DNA from: Lysinibacillus macroides
GTDB taxonomy: Bacteria; Bacillota; Bacilli; Bacillales_A; Planococcaceae
Assembly (NCBI RefSeq): GCF_001281525.1
Contig: NZ_LGCI01000008.1
Location: 1 to 60,250 of the forward strand
DNA length: 60,250 nt
Reading direction: 5' to 3'
In this document: positions 1 to 8,107 of the stretch, one piece after another
Layout of the letters: each line of letters begins with the position of its first letter
How positions within the stretch are numbered: the stretch's first letter is position 1
The notes under the pieces: model-generated
The model's database searches: none
The model's input: the letters and a program-made list of their open reading frames with translations, nothing else
Told to the model about the DNA's origin: nothing
Program-made: the position numbers and the translations under genes

Positions 1-12
1 TAAAAAGGAAAG

Positions 13-40
13 CAGTCAGCATTTAGCTGGCTGTTTTTTT
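13..40 (+). terminator. Rho-independent terminator of an upstream gene outside the window
   Basis: An 8-bp stem (13-20 with 26-33, one G-T pair) and a 5-nt loop are followed by seven T. The gene it ends lies left of the window. Confidence 0.7.
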
Positions 41-90
41 ATGATTGTTATTTAAAATCTCTATTATTGAATTTTAGCTAACAAGATAAG

Positions 91-125
91 AGCCTTATTA
101 TGTACAGAATGTAATAAGGCTTTTT
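91..125. terminator. Hairpin terminator between upstream gene and the zinc-ribbon gene
   Basis: A perfect 10-bp stem (91-100 with 112-121) is followed on the + strand by a short T run. It also lies just downstream of the minus-strand small gene at 144-317, so it may serve both directions. Confidence 0.5.
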
Positions 126-143
126 GAAGTCTTCCTCAATATT

Positions 144-317
144 TTATAATCTATCCCTAAAGAAATTTTTAATTGCATCCATACGTATTTTATGATTGCA
201 ATCTTCACAACGAAAAATCTTATTGCTTCCTTCCTTTAACTGTCTATATCTTAGTGAGCCCTCATATACTTTGAATTTATTTTTACAGCTAGAACAAATT
301 ACCTCATAGTAAAACAT
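144..317 (-). CDS. Small zinc-ribbon protein, YlaI/DUF2197-like
   Basis: The start at 317 is preceded by an AGGAGG ribosome binding site at 7-nt spacing, giving 57 residues. A longer reading to 365 would overlap the TetR gene and lacks such a site. The protein carries two CxxC pairs (CSSC near residue 9, CEDC near 38), the layout of a zinc ribbon, with a basic C-terminus. Length and Cys spacing resemble the YlaI/DUF2197 family, but that match is from memory. It sits 25 nt downstream of the TetR gene on the same strand, so the two are probably cotranscribed. Function is unknown; nucleic acid or protein binding is a guess from the fold. Confidence 0.6.
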   Translation of the reverse strand: MFYYEVICSSCKNKFKVYEGSLRYRQLKEGSNKIFRCEDCNHKIRMDAIKNFFRDRL

Positions 318-342
318 TGCTATCCTCCTAAGTTGTGACACA

Positions 343-972
343 TTACTTTTTAGTTGATTTATCAAAGATTGTAATCAGCTCTCTAGTATACTCCTGTACA
401 TTTAACTGAGGATTTCTCATTAATTCAATGGTGAACCCATCAATAGCATTTCTTATTGTTAACGCCATCACTCTTGCTGACAGTTTGGTGAACTCACGGA
501 AAATCCCATCCTGCATCCCTAGCTGGAGTATATTCTCGATTGGAAGAAAAATGGTATCATCATGATCTGCTGCAAACCGAAGTTTACCATCAGCGGTTCT
601 TTCATTAGAAACAATTTCTATAACAGCGAACATGTGTCGTTGATTGTCATTTATGAACCGAAGATTGGATTCAATGTATACGCTAAGCATCTCTTTAGGT
701 GATTGTTGACTTTCTATTAGTGGAGCAATATAGGCTTGACAGGTTGTATAGTAATCATAAATTACTTGCTCTAATAATTCTCCTTTATTTGCAAAGTGAT
801 AAGAAATAACCCCCTTACTGATCTTTGCACGCTTTGCAATTTGTCCTAAAGAGGCTTGGGCGTAACCTACTTCTGCAATGGTTTCAATCGCACATTCTAC
901 AATTTGAGTTCTACGGGCTTTTTCGATGAACGTCATTTCTCTTTGGTTAATCGGTTTGTTTTTTTTATTCAT
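343..972 (-). CDS. TetR/AcrR family transcriptional regulator
   Basis: A 209-residue protein of normal TetR length. Residues about 17-63 form the TetR helix-turn-helix, including ASLGQIAKRAKISKGVISYH followed by FANKGEL, the recognition-helix pattern of the family. The C-terminal part is the variable ligand-binding and dimer domain. Just upstream of the start lies a GTACA-N2-TGTAC inverted repeat (985-996) that is a likely autoregulatory operator. The only same-strand neighbour is the small zinc-ribbon gene downstream; the other flank is a tRNA. The ligand cannot be told from the sequence. Confidence 0.85.
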   Translation of the reverse strand: MNKKNKPINQREMTFIEKARRTQIVECAIETIAEVGYAQASLGQIAKRAKISKGVISYHFANKGELLEQVIYDYYTTCQAYIAPLIESQQSPKEMLSVYIESNLRFINDNQRHMFAVIEIVSNERTADGKLRFAADHDDTIFLPIENILQLGMQDGIFREFTKLSARVMALTIRNAIDGFTIELMRNPQLNVQEYTRELITIFDKSTKK

Positions 973-981
973 GTACTTATT

Positions 982-999
982 TTAGTACAACTGTACAAA
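982..999. promoter_or_regulatory. Candidate TetR operator
   Basis: The inverted repeat GTACA-AC-TGTAC with flanking TT/AA lies 10-27 nt upstream of the TetR start codon. Its position fits an autoregulatory site. No binding data are available. Confidence 0.4.
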
Positions 1000-1140
1000 T
1001 TATTCAAATAAAAATCGTTTATCCAAAGATTAGCTAATTTACTTAGTGCAGCTCATATAAAAAATAGATAAAATTATTATTTAAAAAAATCTTATTGCTT
1101 CTCTTCTTTTTCTATGGTATATTTATGAATGTCTTTAAGA

Positions 1141-1216
1141 GGTCCCGTGGTGTAGCGGTTAACATGCCTGCCTGTCACGCAGGAGATCGCCGGTTCGATC
1201 CCGGTCGGGACCGCCA
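1141..1216 (+). tRNA. tRNA-Asp (GTC)
   Basis: A full cloverleaf can be drawn. The acceptor GGTCCCG pairs with CGGGACC. The anticodon stem CCTGC/GCAGG encloses CTGTCAC with anticodon GTC. The T arm carries GTTCGATCC, and the 3' CCA is encoded at 1214-1216. It stands alone and is followed by its own terminator. Confidence 0.97.
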
Positions 1217-1239
1217 TATTAATAATTTATAGATAAGAT

Positions 1240-1277
1240 ATTCCTATGATTTATATAATCATAAGGAATTTTTTTTA
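1240..1277 (+). terminator. Terminator of tRNA-Asp
   Basis: A 10-bp stem with one bulged A (1241-1250 with 1258-1268) is followed by eight or more T residues, 24 nt after the tRNA. Confidence 0.8.
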
Positions 1278-1534
1278 TCATTTTTCGCTAGGAGCTTCCT
1301 GTTTCAAGCGTTAGTGAAGTGTAGCAGTTCCAAAAAATATAAATGCAACTGTTCCATTTTGAACATCTGCTATTGCCGTTTTCATCTCAACAGCTAGTAC
1401 TTGATGGAATTTTATTAAACCCACGCGATAAAATAACCTCGTTTTCAAGAGCATGTATCCATAAACTCAACTTAACTATTTCACTCTTTTTGAATATCTA
1501 ATGTAAAGTGAATAGGGGAATTTCTTCACTCTCA

Positions 1535-1803
1535 TTAATTTTTTATACCCGCTTCTTCTCCTTTACGTAAAACCCATCCGCTATTATATAAAATATCGCT
1601 ATGTGTATTTAAATGAACGTTGGATGCTTGTTCACATTCTGAAACAATCAAGCTTATGATTTTTTTGAACAATGTGCTAATAGAGTAGTAACCTCTTGTT
1701 TTACGAGATTTCTGACATTGTTCTTTTGACGAAGAACGGCTATAGATAATTCTTTAAAATCTATCTTATGTTTATATAAACGACTGATAATGTGTTTACA
1801 CGA
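1535..1803 (-). pseudogene. Frameshifted remnant of an unknown gene
   Basis: Two minus-strand frames with protein-like composition join across a run of seven T residues near 1660-1667. The upstream frame (1803 to about 1665) includes LSIAVLRQKNNVRNLVKQEV. The downstream frame (about 1660 to 1535) includes SECEQASNVHLNTHSD and ends at a TAA. A one-base change in the T run would fuse them into about 90 residues. No start codon or ribosome binding site is visible, so the 5' end is lost too. I do not recognise the family. Confidence 0.4.
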
Positions 1804-1974
1804 TTAGGGTTCATTCAGCTTTTCTTTGAACTACCTCTTTGGCTGATGGGTTTGAGCTGTATCCATTGTCTAATTCATTATTGAAAGACTGTATTTACGA
1901 AGTAGCCTGTAAGTAGAGCTTATAACGATCCCTTCTCTAATGTTTGCTTGAGAGCTGTGGGGTTGTTGTGGGCT

Positions 1975-2018
1975 AAAGCTGTCTCCAAATTTTATAAAAA
2001 GGATTTGGAGACAGCTTT
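1975..2018. repeat. 16-bp perfect inverted repeat (hairpin)
   Basis: The arms 1975-1990 and 2003-2018 are perfectly complementary around a 12-nt loop and end in TTT. It resembles a terminator without a gene, or a small dispersed palindromic element. The core GCTGTC also occurs in the hairpin after the ydbT gene at 24301. Confidence 0.6.
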
Positions 2019-2173
2019 GTTATATTTATAGATCAACTCACTAGCATCGTATTAAAAAAATGTCTCATTCGAATTAATCATAATTTTCTGTAATTATATA
2101 TAAGCACAAAAAAGTCCTTTATAATGGCTTGATGGTAGATACCTATCCAAATCCAATAAAAAGGACCAATCTC

Positions 2174-3391
2174 ATGGATAAGATACCACGAAAAACATCA
2201 TTTGAACACTGGTTTTCACCGATTTCAACAGAAAAAATGCAGGAATATGTGGAAAGCCAGCAGTTAAACTACTATACAAAGAAGCTGTATATGGCGTCCT
2301 TTCTAAAAATACTCTTGTATGCACAGTTGAACGAAACCGAAAGTATGCGCGCTGTACGTGACGCGATGTTTTCAGAAGAACTCCAGCAGCTCACCGATTT
2401 AGATTCGATTAGCAACTCGCAATTAGGACGCCGATTGAATCAGGTACCAACTGAATTCTTTCAAGAGATTTTTCTCGATTTGGTGGCGCAAATTCATACG
2501 AAAACTGAATTTGAGCAACGCCGGAAAATATCGACGCCATTAAAGATCATTGATTCCAGTACGCTGCCACTGAATTTGAACAATCATAAGTGGGCCAAGT
2601 TCCGCAAAACCAAATCGGGTGTCAAACTGCATTTACGCCTCGTCTACATGGAAAAGGGTTGTTCTTATCCCGACAAGACGGTGCTCACGAATGCGATAGA
2701 ACATGATCGCGGACAGCTGGAAGTGTTGGTCGATGATAAGGAGTGCATGTACGTATTCGACCGAGGCTATTTAGATTATGAGCGTTTTGATCGGATGACC
2801 GATGACGGCTATTTCTTTGTCTCGCGCTTGCGTAAAAATGCAGTAACACGCGTCATGGAAACGCTCAAATTACCCGAGGATTCATTGGTTTTATCGGATG
2901 AAATGGTTGTCATTGGTACGACGCAAAATCGCGCTGAAAACGCCTTTCGCTTATTGAAAGTAATCGATTCAAAAGGGAATGAGCTACAACTCCTAACGAA
3001 TCGGTTCGACTTAGATGCAGATGAACTCGCTGAATTGTACAAGTCACGTTGGGCGATCGAATTATTTTTCAAATGGATGAAACAACATTTGAATAGTAAG
3101 AAATTCTACGGTCACAGTGAGCAGGCGGTGCATAACCAAGTGTAGATCGCGATGATTGTCTATTGCTTGAACGTGTTGACACAGCTCCACACAAACAGCT
3201 CGTATACATATTTAGAAATCGGTCGTTTTTTGAAAGTGTCTTGGTGGAAATCTGCCCACATTTGGCTTCGAAAAATGTGTACCATAAAGAATTTTTCGTC
3301 TCTGTTACCATCGTCAAAGGTTATAGTAAAAAATGGATGTTCACTACCTTTGTTTACGTGTCTTTGTTTTTCTTCGAATGTCGAAAAATAA
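2174..3391 (+). pseudogene. IS4-family transposase, interrupted by an in-frame stop
   Basis: The start at 2174 has AAAAAGGA upstream and gives an N-terminus beginning MDKIPRKTSFEHWF. The DDE residues are visible: Asp in KIIDSSTLPL, Asp in YVFDRGYLDYERF, and the Y-R-E-K signature YKSRWAIELFFKWMK. A TAG at 3143-3145 stops the frame after HNQV, but the same frame continues with IAMIVYCLNVLTQLH and YLEIGRFLKVSWWK to about 3277. A single nonsense mutation has therefore split an otherwise aligned transposase. After about 3277 similarity to the expected C-terminus fades. I found no clear terminal inverted repeat pair, so this is an old, probably immobile copy. Confidence 0.85.
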
Positions 3392-3721
3392 TAAAACTGA
3401 AGTTTCAGTTAACATTTATGCGATGCTAGTGAGATCAACTATTCCTATACAATTTATCAAAGCACTTGTTAATAGAGTGCAGCGTATCCCTCGAGTTATC
3501 AAGTATATCTGTAATTTTTCCTCACACATATTATTTTAGAGCTCTTAAATCGTAAAGAGCACTTCCTTAAAATAGTTCCTAAACGAGAAAATCTACATAA
3601 TTATGCTTAATAATTAAAAAAATTAGATAATTTTAGGGGAAATCCCCTATATTTTTGAGCCTCTAATTTCATTATGATGACGGTATAAGGTTCTTAAACT
3701 TCAAGGGAGGAAGGTAACACG
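3392..3721. other. Intergenic region before the sulfide operon
   Basis: No gene is seen. The only clear element is the palindrome at 3634-3649. A strong ribosome binding site (GGGAGGAAGG) precedes the start at 3722. No convincing -35/-10 pair with normal spacing was found. Confidence 0.5.
3634..3649. promoter_or_regulatory. Palindromic operator candidate of the sulfide operon
   Basis: TAGGGGAAATCCCCTA is a near-perfect 16-bp palindrome about 75 nt upstream of the sqr start. GC-rich palindromes in AT-rich DNA upstream of sulfide genes recall CsoR/CstR-type operators, which is an inference. No CsoR-family gene lies in this window. Confidence 0.5.
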
Positions 3722-4915
3722 ATGAGAAATTTCTTCAAAGTCGTTATTGTTGGGGGAGGTACAGCGGGTATATCTGTGGCAGCCCGTCTTCTGAGAAAAT
3801 CCAAAGGTTTAGAGAATGAAATCGTTATTATTGATCCGGCATCAAAACATTATTATCAGCCTCTTTGGACATTAGTAGGCGGAGGTGCCTCTAAAAAAGA
3901 GGATTCAGAAAGAGATATGGCTTCCGTTATTCCTGAAGGAGCAATTTGGTTACAAAATGCTGTGAAATATTTTCATCCAGAGCAAAGTCAAATTGTTTTA
4001 GATGATGATGTCACATTAAATTATGAATTTTTAGTTGTGGCAAGTGGTATTGAAATAAATTGGTCTGCTATTAAGGGATTGAAAGAAGCATTAGGAACAA
4101 ATAGTGTATGTAGTAATTATTCATTTGAGCATGTAGATTACACGTGGGAAACGATTCGTAACTTTAAAGGTGGTACAGCCCTGTTTACGCATCCAAATTC
4201 CCCAGTTAAATGTGGGGGAGCCCCACAAAAGATTATGTATCTAGCTGAGGATTACTTCAGTAAAATGGGTATTCGTAAAAATATTGATATTATCTTTGGC
4301 TCGGCTAATCCAGCGATTTTTGATGTTGTAAAATATCGAACAGCATTAGAGAAAGTAATCGAAAAAAAGCATATCGATGCCCGCTTTCGTAGCAATTTAA
4401 TTGAAATTAAAGCAGATGAGAAAATAGCTGTTTTCGAAAATTTAGATACGGGCGAAATCAGTGAAATAAAATATGACATGATTCATGTTGCACCATATAT
4501 GGGCGCACCAGCATTTATTGCCCAAAGTTCGTTGGCAGACAGCAATGGTTGGGTAGACGTGGATATGTATACATTACAGCATAAAAAATATGCGAATGTT
4601 TTTGGACTTGGCGATAATGCCAACTTACCGACCTCTAAAACAGGAGCCGCTATACGCAAACAAGCCCCAGTCGTAGCCGAAAATATTTTAGCAAGTATGC
4701 GCCGACAGACGGTGCAGAGTAAATATGATGGTTATTCATCTTGTCCGATTGTAACGGGCTATAACAAATTGATTTTAGCGGAATTTGATTATACAAAGGA
4801 GCCTGTAGAATCAATGCCGTTTAATCAAGCTGTAGAAAGACCAAGTATGTATATGATGAAAAAAGACTTACTGCCCATCATGTACTGGGACGGCATGTTA
4901 AAAGGCACAATGTAG
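3722..4915 (+). CDS. sqr: Sulfide:quinone oxidoreductase, FAD-dependent
   Basis: Oxidises sulfide to sulfane sulfur and passes electrons to the membrane quinone pool. The 397-residue protein begins with the FAD-binding Rossmann motif VVIVGGGTAGISVAARLL. It shows the SQR-type PLWTLVGGG segment, and GLGDNANLPTSKTG in the C-terminal FAD-contacting part. Three Cys fit the redox-active set: NSVCSNYS near residue 127, VKCGGAPQK near 162 and YSSCPIVTG near 340. It heads a tight operon with a DUF1641 protein (14-nt gap) and a persulfide dioxygenase-rhodanese, so the operon should detoxify sulfide. A palindrome at 3634-3649 may control it. Confidence 0.93.
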   Translation: MRNFFKVVIVGGGTAGISVAARLLRKSKGLENEIVIIDPASKHYYQPLWTLVGGGASKKEDSERDMASVIPEGAIWLQNAVKYFHPEQSQIVLDDDVTLNYEFLVVASGIEINWSAIKGLKEALGTNSVCSNYSFEHVDYTWETIRNFKGGTALFTHPNSPVKCGGAPQKIMYLAEDYFSKMGIRKNIDIIFGSANPAIFDVVKYRTALEKVIEKKHIDARFRSNLIEIKADEKIAVFENLDTGEISEIKYDMIHVAPYMGAPAFIAQSSLADSNGWVDVDMYTLQHKKYANVFGLGDNANLPTSKTGAAIRKQAPVVAENILASMRRQTVQSKYDGYSSCPIVTGYNKLILAEFDYTKEPVESMPFNQAVERPSMYMMKKDLLPIMYWDGMLKGTM

Positions 4916-4929
4916 AGGAGTGTTTATGA

Positions 4930-5457
4930 ATGGAAACAATGGAAACAAATCCGATACAAATGCAGCTGCAACAACCTGAAACACAACAAGCTATTGCTGC
5001 TTTATTAGCCAATTTACCTACTTACCAGAAAAATTTGGAAACGTTAGGGAACGTCATTGAATTTGGACAGGCTGCTTTAACAGATCAGCAGGCGATTCAA
5101 AAATATGATGAATTAGTGAGAAGCTACAATATAGATTTCGAAACTTTCGAGGCTCTTATTCAATTACTAGAAAAATTACCAAGGCTTGTTCAGTTGCTAG
5201 AGCAACTAGAGGATATAACTGATTTTATATCGGCTGTCCTAAAGGATGAGAAAACATTGGAAGTAGCAACAAATAGCTTAAAGGCATACGCAGAACCTGT
5301 ATTCTCGAAAGTATCCTTGCTGAAGGAAATTCAAGAGCAGGCTGAAGCTCAAACAGAGCCTATTAAACTATTTACAATTATAAATTGGTTGAAAGACCCA
5401 TCCGTACAGAAAATGTTGAAATACATACAAGCGACATTGCTTGTATTAAAAAAATAA
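4930..5457 (+). CDS. DUF1641 family protein, helical
   Basis: A 175-residue, almost wholly helical protein rich in Gln, Leu and Glu, without signal peptide or membrane segment. It starts 14 nt after sqr with a GAGGAG site 9 nt upstream. Length and composition resemble DUF1641 proteins such as B. subtilis YrhD, which occur beside oxidoreductases; this is a recollection, not a search. Its place between sqr and the persulfide dioxygenase suggests a scaffold or membrane-association role for the quinone reductase. No catalytic residues are evident. Confidence 0.65.
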   Translation: METMETNPIQMQLQQPETQQAIAALLANLPTYQKNLETLGNVIEFGQAALTDQQAIQKYDELVRSYNIDFETFEALIQLLEKLPRLVQLLEQLEDITDFISAVLKDEKTLEVATNSLKAYAEPVFSKVSLLKEIQEQAEAQTEPIKLFTIINWLKDPSVQKMLKYIQATLLVLKK

Positions 5458-5476
5458 GAGTGAAGGAGAGAAAAAC

Positions 5477-6880
5477 ATGTTATTACGATATTTTTATGAT
5501 GAGAAATTAGCCCATGCTTCTTATATGGTAGGATGTCAACAAAAAGGAGAAGCCTTTATTGTTGATCCAATGCGTAATATTCAACCTTATATTGAAGTTG
5601 CAAAGAAGGAAAATATGAATATTACAGGTGCATTAGAAACACATATCCATGCTGATTTTGTGACAGGTTCCCGCGAATTGGCAGATCGCTTCGGGGCAAC
5701 GATGTATATATCAGATGAAGGAGATGAAAATTGGAAATATCAAAATTTGGACGGAATATCTCATCAGCTTTTAAAAGATGGTGATAAATTTGAATTAGGA
5801 AGATTAACGTTTGAGGTGATGTATACACCAGGGCATACACCTGAATCCATCTCATTTTTATTAACGGATGGGGCTGCTGCGGACAAGCCAATCGGTATTT
5901 TTACAGGAGATTTCGTATTTGCTGGGGATATTGGACGACCAGATTTATTGGAAAAAGCAGCGGGAATGATAGGAACTGCCGATGCTGGAGCAAAGGTGAT
6001 GTATCAGTCTATCGAGCGCTTCAAGCAATTACCTGATTATTTACAGGTATGGCCAGCGCATGGTGCTGGTAGTGCATGTGGTAAAGCTTTAGGTGCTGTA
6101 CCATCGACAACAGTTGGCTATGAAAAACAATTTAACTGGGCAATGCAATTTGACCAAGAGGCTCCATTTATAAAAGCATTATTAGATGGCCAACCAGAAC
6201 CGCCCTATTATTTTGCAGTGATGAAAAGAGTGAATAAAATTGGGATTGAGCTCATTAAAAATTTACCACAAGTAATTCAAATTACACAGTTAGAGGATAT
6301 AAATAATTTGATTGCTGATGGTAAGCTAGTAGTCGATACACGAAGCACAGCAAACTTTGCACAAGGATTTATCAAGGGAACCATCAATGTTCCTTACAAT
6401 ACGGCCTTTACAAATTGGATGGGATGGATTGTCGATTACGAGCAGCCTCTCTATTTATTAGGAGATCCTCAACAATTAGAGGATATGCTAGAGGCATTGC
6501 GTTCAATTGGTATTGATAATGTTGTCGGCTATGCAGATATTTCACAAGTATTAGAGCAAGCGAATGAACTAGAAACATATGAAAATGTAACACCTCAAGA
6601 AGCGAAAGAGATGCTGGAAAATGAGGATATAGCAATAATAGATGTTCGAAATTTAACAGAATATAATGAAGGACATATTGAGAGCGCTGTTCATATTATG
6701 CTTGGTACCTTAAAAAATCGTTTAGATGAAGTACCAAGGAAAAAGCTAATTGTGCAATGCCAAGCAGGTGGACGTTCTGCAATAGCAGCAAGTATTTTAA
6801 AGGCGAATGGCTTTGATGAGCTAGTGAATTTAGCGGGTGGCTATGGTCAATGGGTGAAAGAAATAGCAGTAGAAGTGTAG
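5477..6880 (+). CDS. cstB: CstB-type persulfide dioxygenase with rhodanese domains
   Basis: Oxidises protein or low-molecular-weight persulfide made by SQR. The 467-residue protein has an N-terminal metallo-beta-lactamase domain (about 1-240) with THIHADFVTGSREL, YTPGHTPESISF, FTGDFVFAGDIGRPDL and WPAHGAGSACG. Two rhodanese domains follow. The first (about 265-360, LVVDTRSTANF) lacks an active-site Cys. The second (about 370-465, IAIIDVRNLTEYNEGHI) has the active loop QCQAGGRS. This three-domain layout is that of CstB/YrkH proteins. A strong site (AAGGAGAG) precedes the start, and a terminator follows at 6898. With sqr it forms a sulfide-to-thiosulfate route. Confidence 0.9.
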   Translation: MLLRYFYDEKLAHASYMVGCQQKGEAFIVDPMRNIQPYIEVAKKENMNITGALETHIHADFVTGSRELADRFGATMYISDEGDENWKYQNLDGISHQLLKDGDKFELGRLTFEVMYTPGHTPESISFLLTDGAAADKPIGIFTGDFVFAGDIGRPDLLEKAAGMIGTADAGAKVMYQSIERFKQLPDYLQVWPAHGAGSACGKALGAVPSTTVGYEKQFNWAMQFDQEAPFIKALLDGQPEPPYYFAVMKRVNKIGIELIKNLPQVIQITQLEDINNLIADGKLVVDTRSTANFAQGFIKGTINVPYNTAFTNWMGWIVDYEQPLYLLGDPQQLEDMLEALRSIGIDNVVGYADISQVLEQANELETYENVTPQEAKEMLENEDIAIIDVRNLTEYNEGHIESAVHIMLGTLKNRLDEVPRKKLIVQCQAGGRSAIAASILKANGFDELVNLAGGYGQWVKEIAVEV

Positions 6881-6897
6881 CATTAACTATTTAACAG

Positions 6898-6932
6898 AGC
6901 TTCCATCTATAGAGGTGGAAGCTAGTTTATTT
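6898..6932 (+). terminator. Terminator of the sulfide operon
   Basis: An 11-bp stem (6898-6908 with 6913-6923, one G-T pair) and a tight loop are followed by a T-rich stretch, 18 nt after the cstB stop. Confidence 0.7.
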
Positions 6933-7072
6933 CATTGTATATATCTTGATGCTGATCTAAAATTAAATAGTTTTAGCTAACCTAATTTATTCAAAACTAT
7001 TTTATTCATTTTTTCTTCGTTATGATCTAAATAGCATAATTTAAATTTACATGCTTGAGGAGAGGTTACTAT

Positions 7073-8107
7073 ATGCAATCAAATAGTGAGAATGAATATT
7101 TAAAGCAAATATATCACCATATGAAAGATGGCATTATCCTTATGAAGGAAAACCGTGAAATTATTATGATTAATCCAGCTGGCCAAAATCTAACAGGCTG
7201 GCATAAGGGAGGCTTTGTACCCTATTGCTCCTATTGTACAGAGCAGGCAGGAACACATCATAAGCCTAGTTGCTATCTAATTGCCAATAAGGATGTTTTA
7301 GGGTTACTATCCAAAATGCCAACATATCGGGGAGATAAAATCGATGTTGAAATGAGTGTAGCGGCTATTTATGTGAATAAGGAAACAAGCCAAACGGAAT
7401 ATATGCTTGTGCTGCGAGATCATGAAACACATAAGCAAGTGAGAGAAGCTGCTATCAGTAAAAAAATGATTCGAGCATTGATTGAAGCAAAAGAGGAAGA
7501 GCATAAACGCCTTGCCCAAGAGCTGCACGATGGAGTAGGACAGTCATTATTTTCGGTATCATTAGCATTGCAGGCAATTGAATCCTTTGTACAGCAAAAT
7601 GACAAATTAATTGATTACATTGATGAGGTACGCGAGGAATTACAAAAGGTAATGAATGACGTAAAAAGCTATGCATATCAGCTTCGCCCACAAAGTTTAG
7701 ATCAGCTAGGATTAGAGCCAACAATTCGATATCTGATTGATTTATTACAAAGAAAAGTGCCTAATTTAGAAATACAGATGAATACGCAAGGGTTAGGTCG
7801 ATGTGATCCAGCAGTAGAAATCAATTTATATAGAATCATACAAGAGGCTTTACATAATATTACAAAATATGCACAAGCGACACTTGTTGTTATTGATCTT
7901 ATCAAAGATAATACACATATTTATATGACCATTAAAGATAACGGCATAGGTTTTGATAGAAATAGTATTCAAAGTGAAGGCTTGGGGTTAAAGCATATAG
8001 AGGAACGTGTAGATCAATTAGGGGGTACATGTAAAATAATATCTAATTTAGCAAGAGGAACAACGATAGAAATTGTGATTCCTCGTTGGAGGCCAAAAAA
8101 TGATTAA
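7073..8107 (+). CDS. NarL-type sensor histidine kinase with Cys-bearing PAS-like domain
   Basis: A cytoplasmic kinase of 344 residues when started at the ATG at 7073, which has AGGAGAGG at 7-nt spacing; the TTG at 7055 overlaps that site. Residues about 8-125 form a PAS-like sensor with three closely spaced Cys in CSYCTEQAGTHHKPSC, which suggests a redox or iron-sulfur site. There is no membrane segment. The HisKA_3 box is KRLAQELHDGVGQSLFSVSL, and the ATPase part shows EALHNITKYA, DNGIGFD and GLGLKHIEERV. It overlaps the response regulator by 8 nt. The setting between sulfide genes and a TauE exporter suggests sensing of sulfur or redox state. NreB-like oxygen sensing is the main alternative. 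Confidence 0.88.
   Translation: MQSNSENEYLKQIYHHMKDGIILMKENREIIMINPAGQNLTGWHKGGFVPYCSYCTEQAGTHHKPSCYLIANKDVLGLLSKMPTYRGDKIDVEMSVAAIYVNKETSQTEYMLVLRDHETHKQVREAAISKKMIRALIEAKEEEHKRLAQELHDGVGQSLFSVSLALQAIESFVQQNDKLIDYIDEVREELQKVMNDVKSYAYQLRPQSLDQLGLEPTIRYLIDLLQRKVPNLEIQMNTQGLGRCDPAVEINLYRIIQEALHNITKYAQATLVVIDLIKDNTHIYMTIKDNGIGFDRNSIQSEGLGLKHIEERVDQLGGTCKIISNLARGTTIEIVIPRWRPKND

Larger units (their letters stand above)
1278..2128. other. Gene-poor decayed stretch
   Basis: About 850 nt with no intact gene. It holds a frameshifted minus-strand reading frame (1535-1803) and a long hairpin (1975-2018), and otherwise looks like eroded sequence before the IS4 remnant. Confidence 0.6.

Noticed and set aside
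1141..2128. tRNA-Asp as an attachment site of an integrated island
   Set aside because: No direct repeat of the tRNA 3' end was found within the window and no integrase gene lies next to it.
3069..3539. Four short overlapping frames after the IS4 stop codon
   Set aside because: Fragments of the broken transposase and its downstream junk in other frames; only the in-frame continuation carries family sequence.
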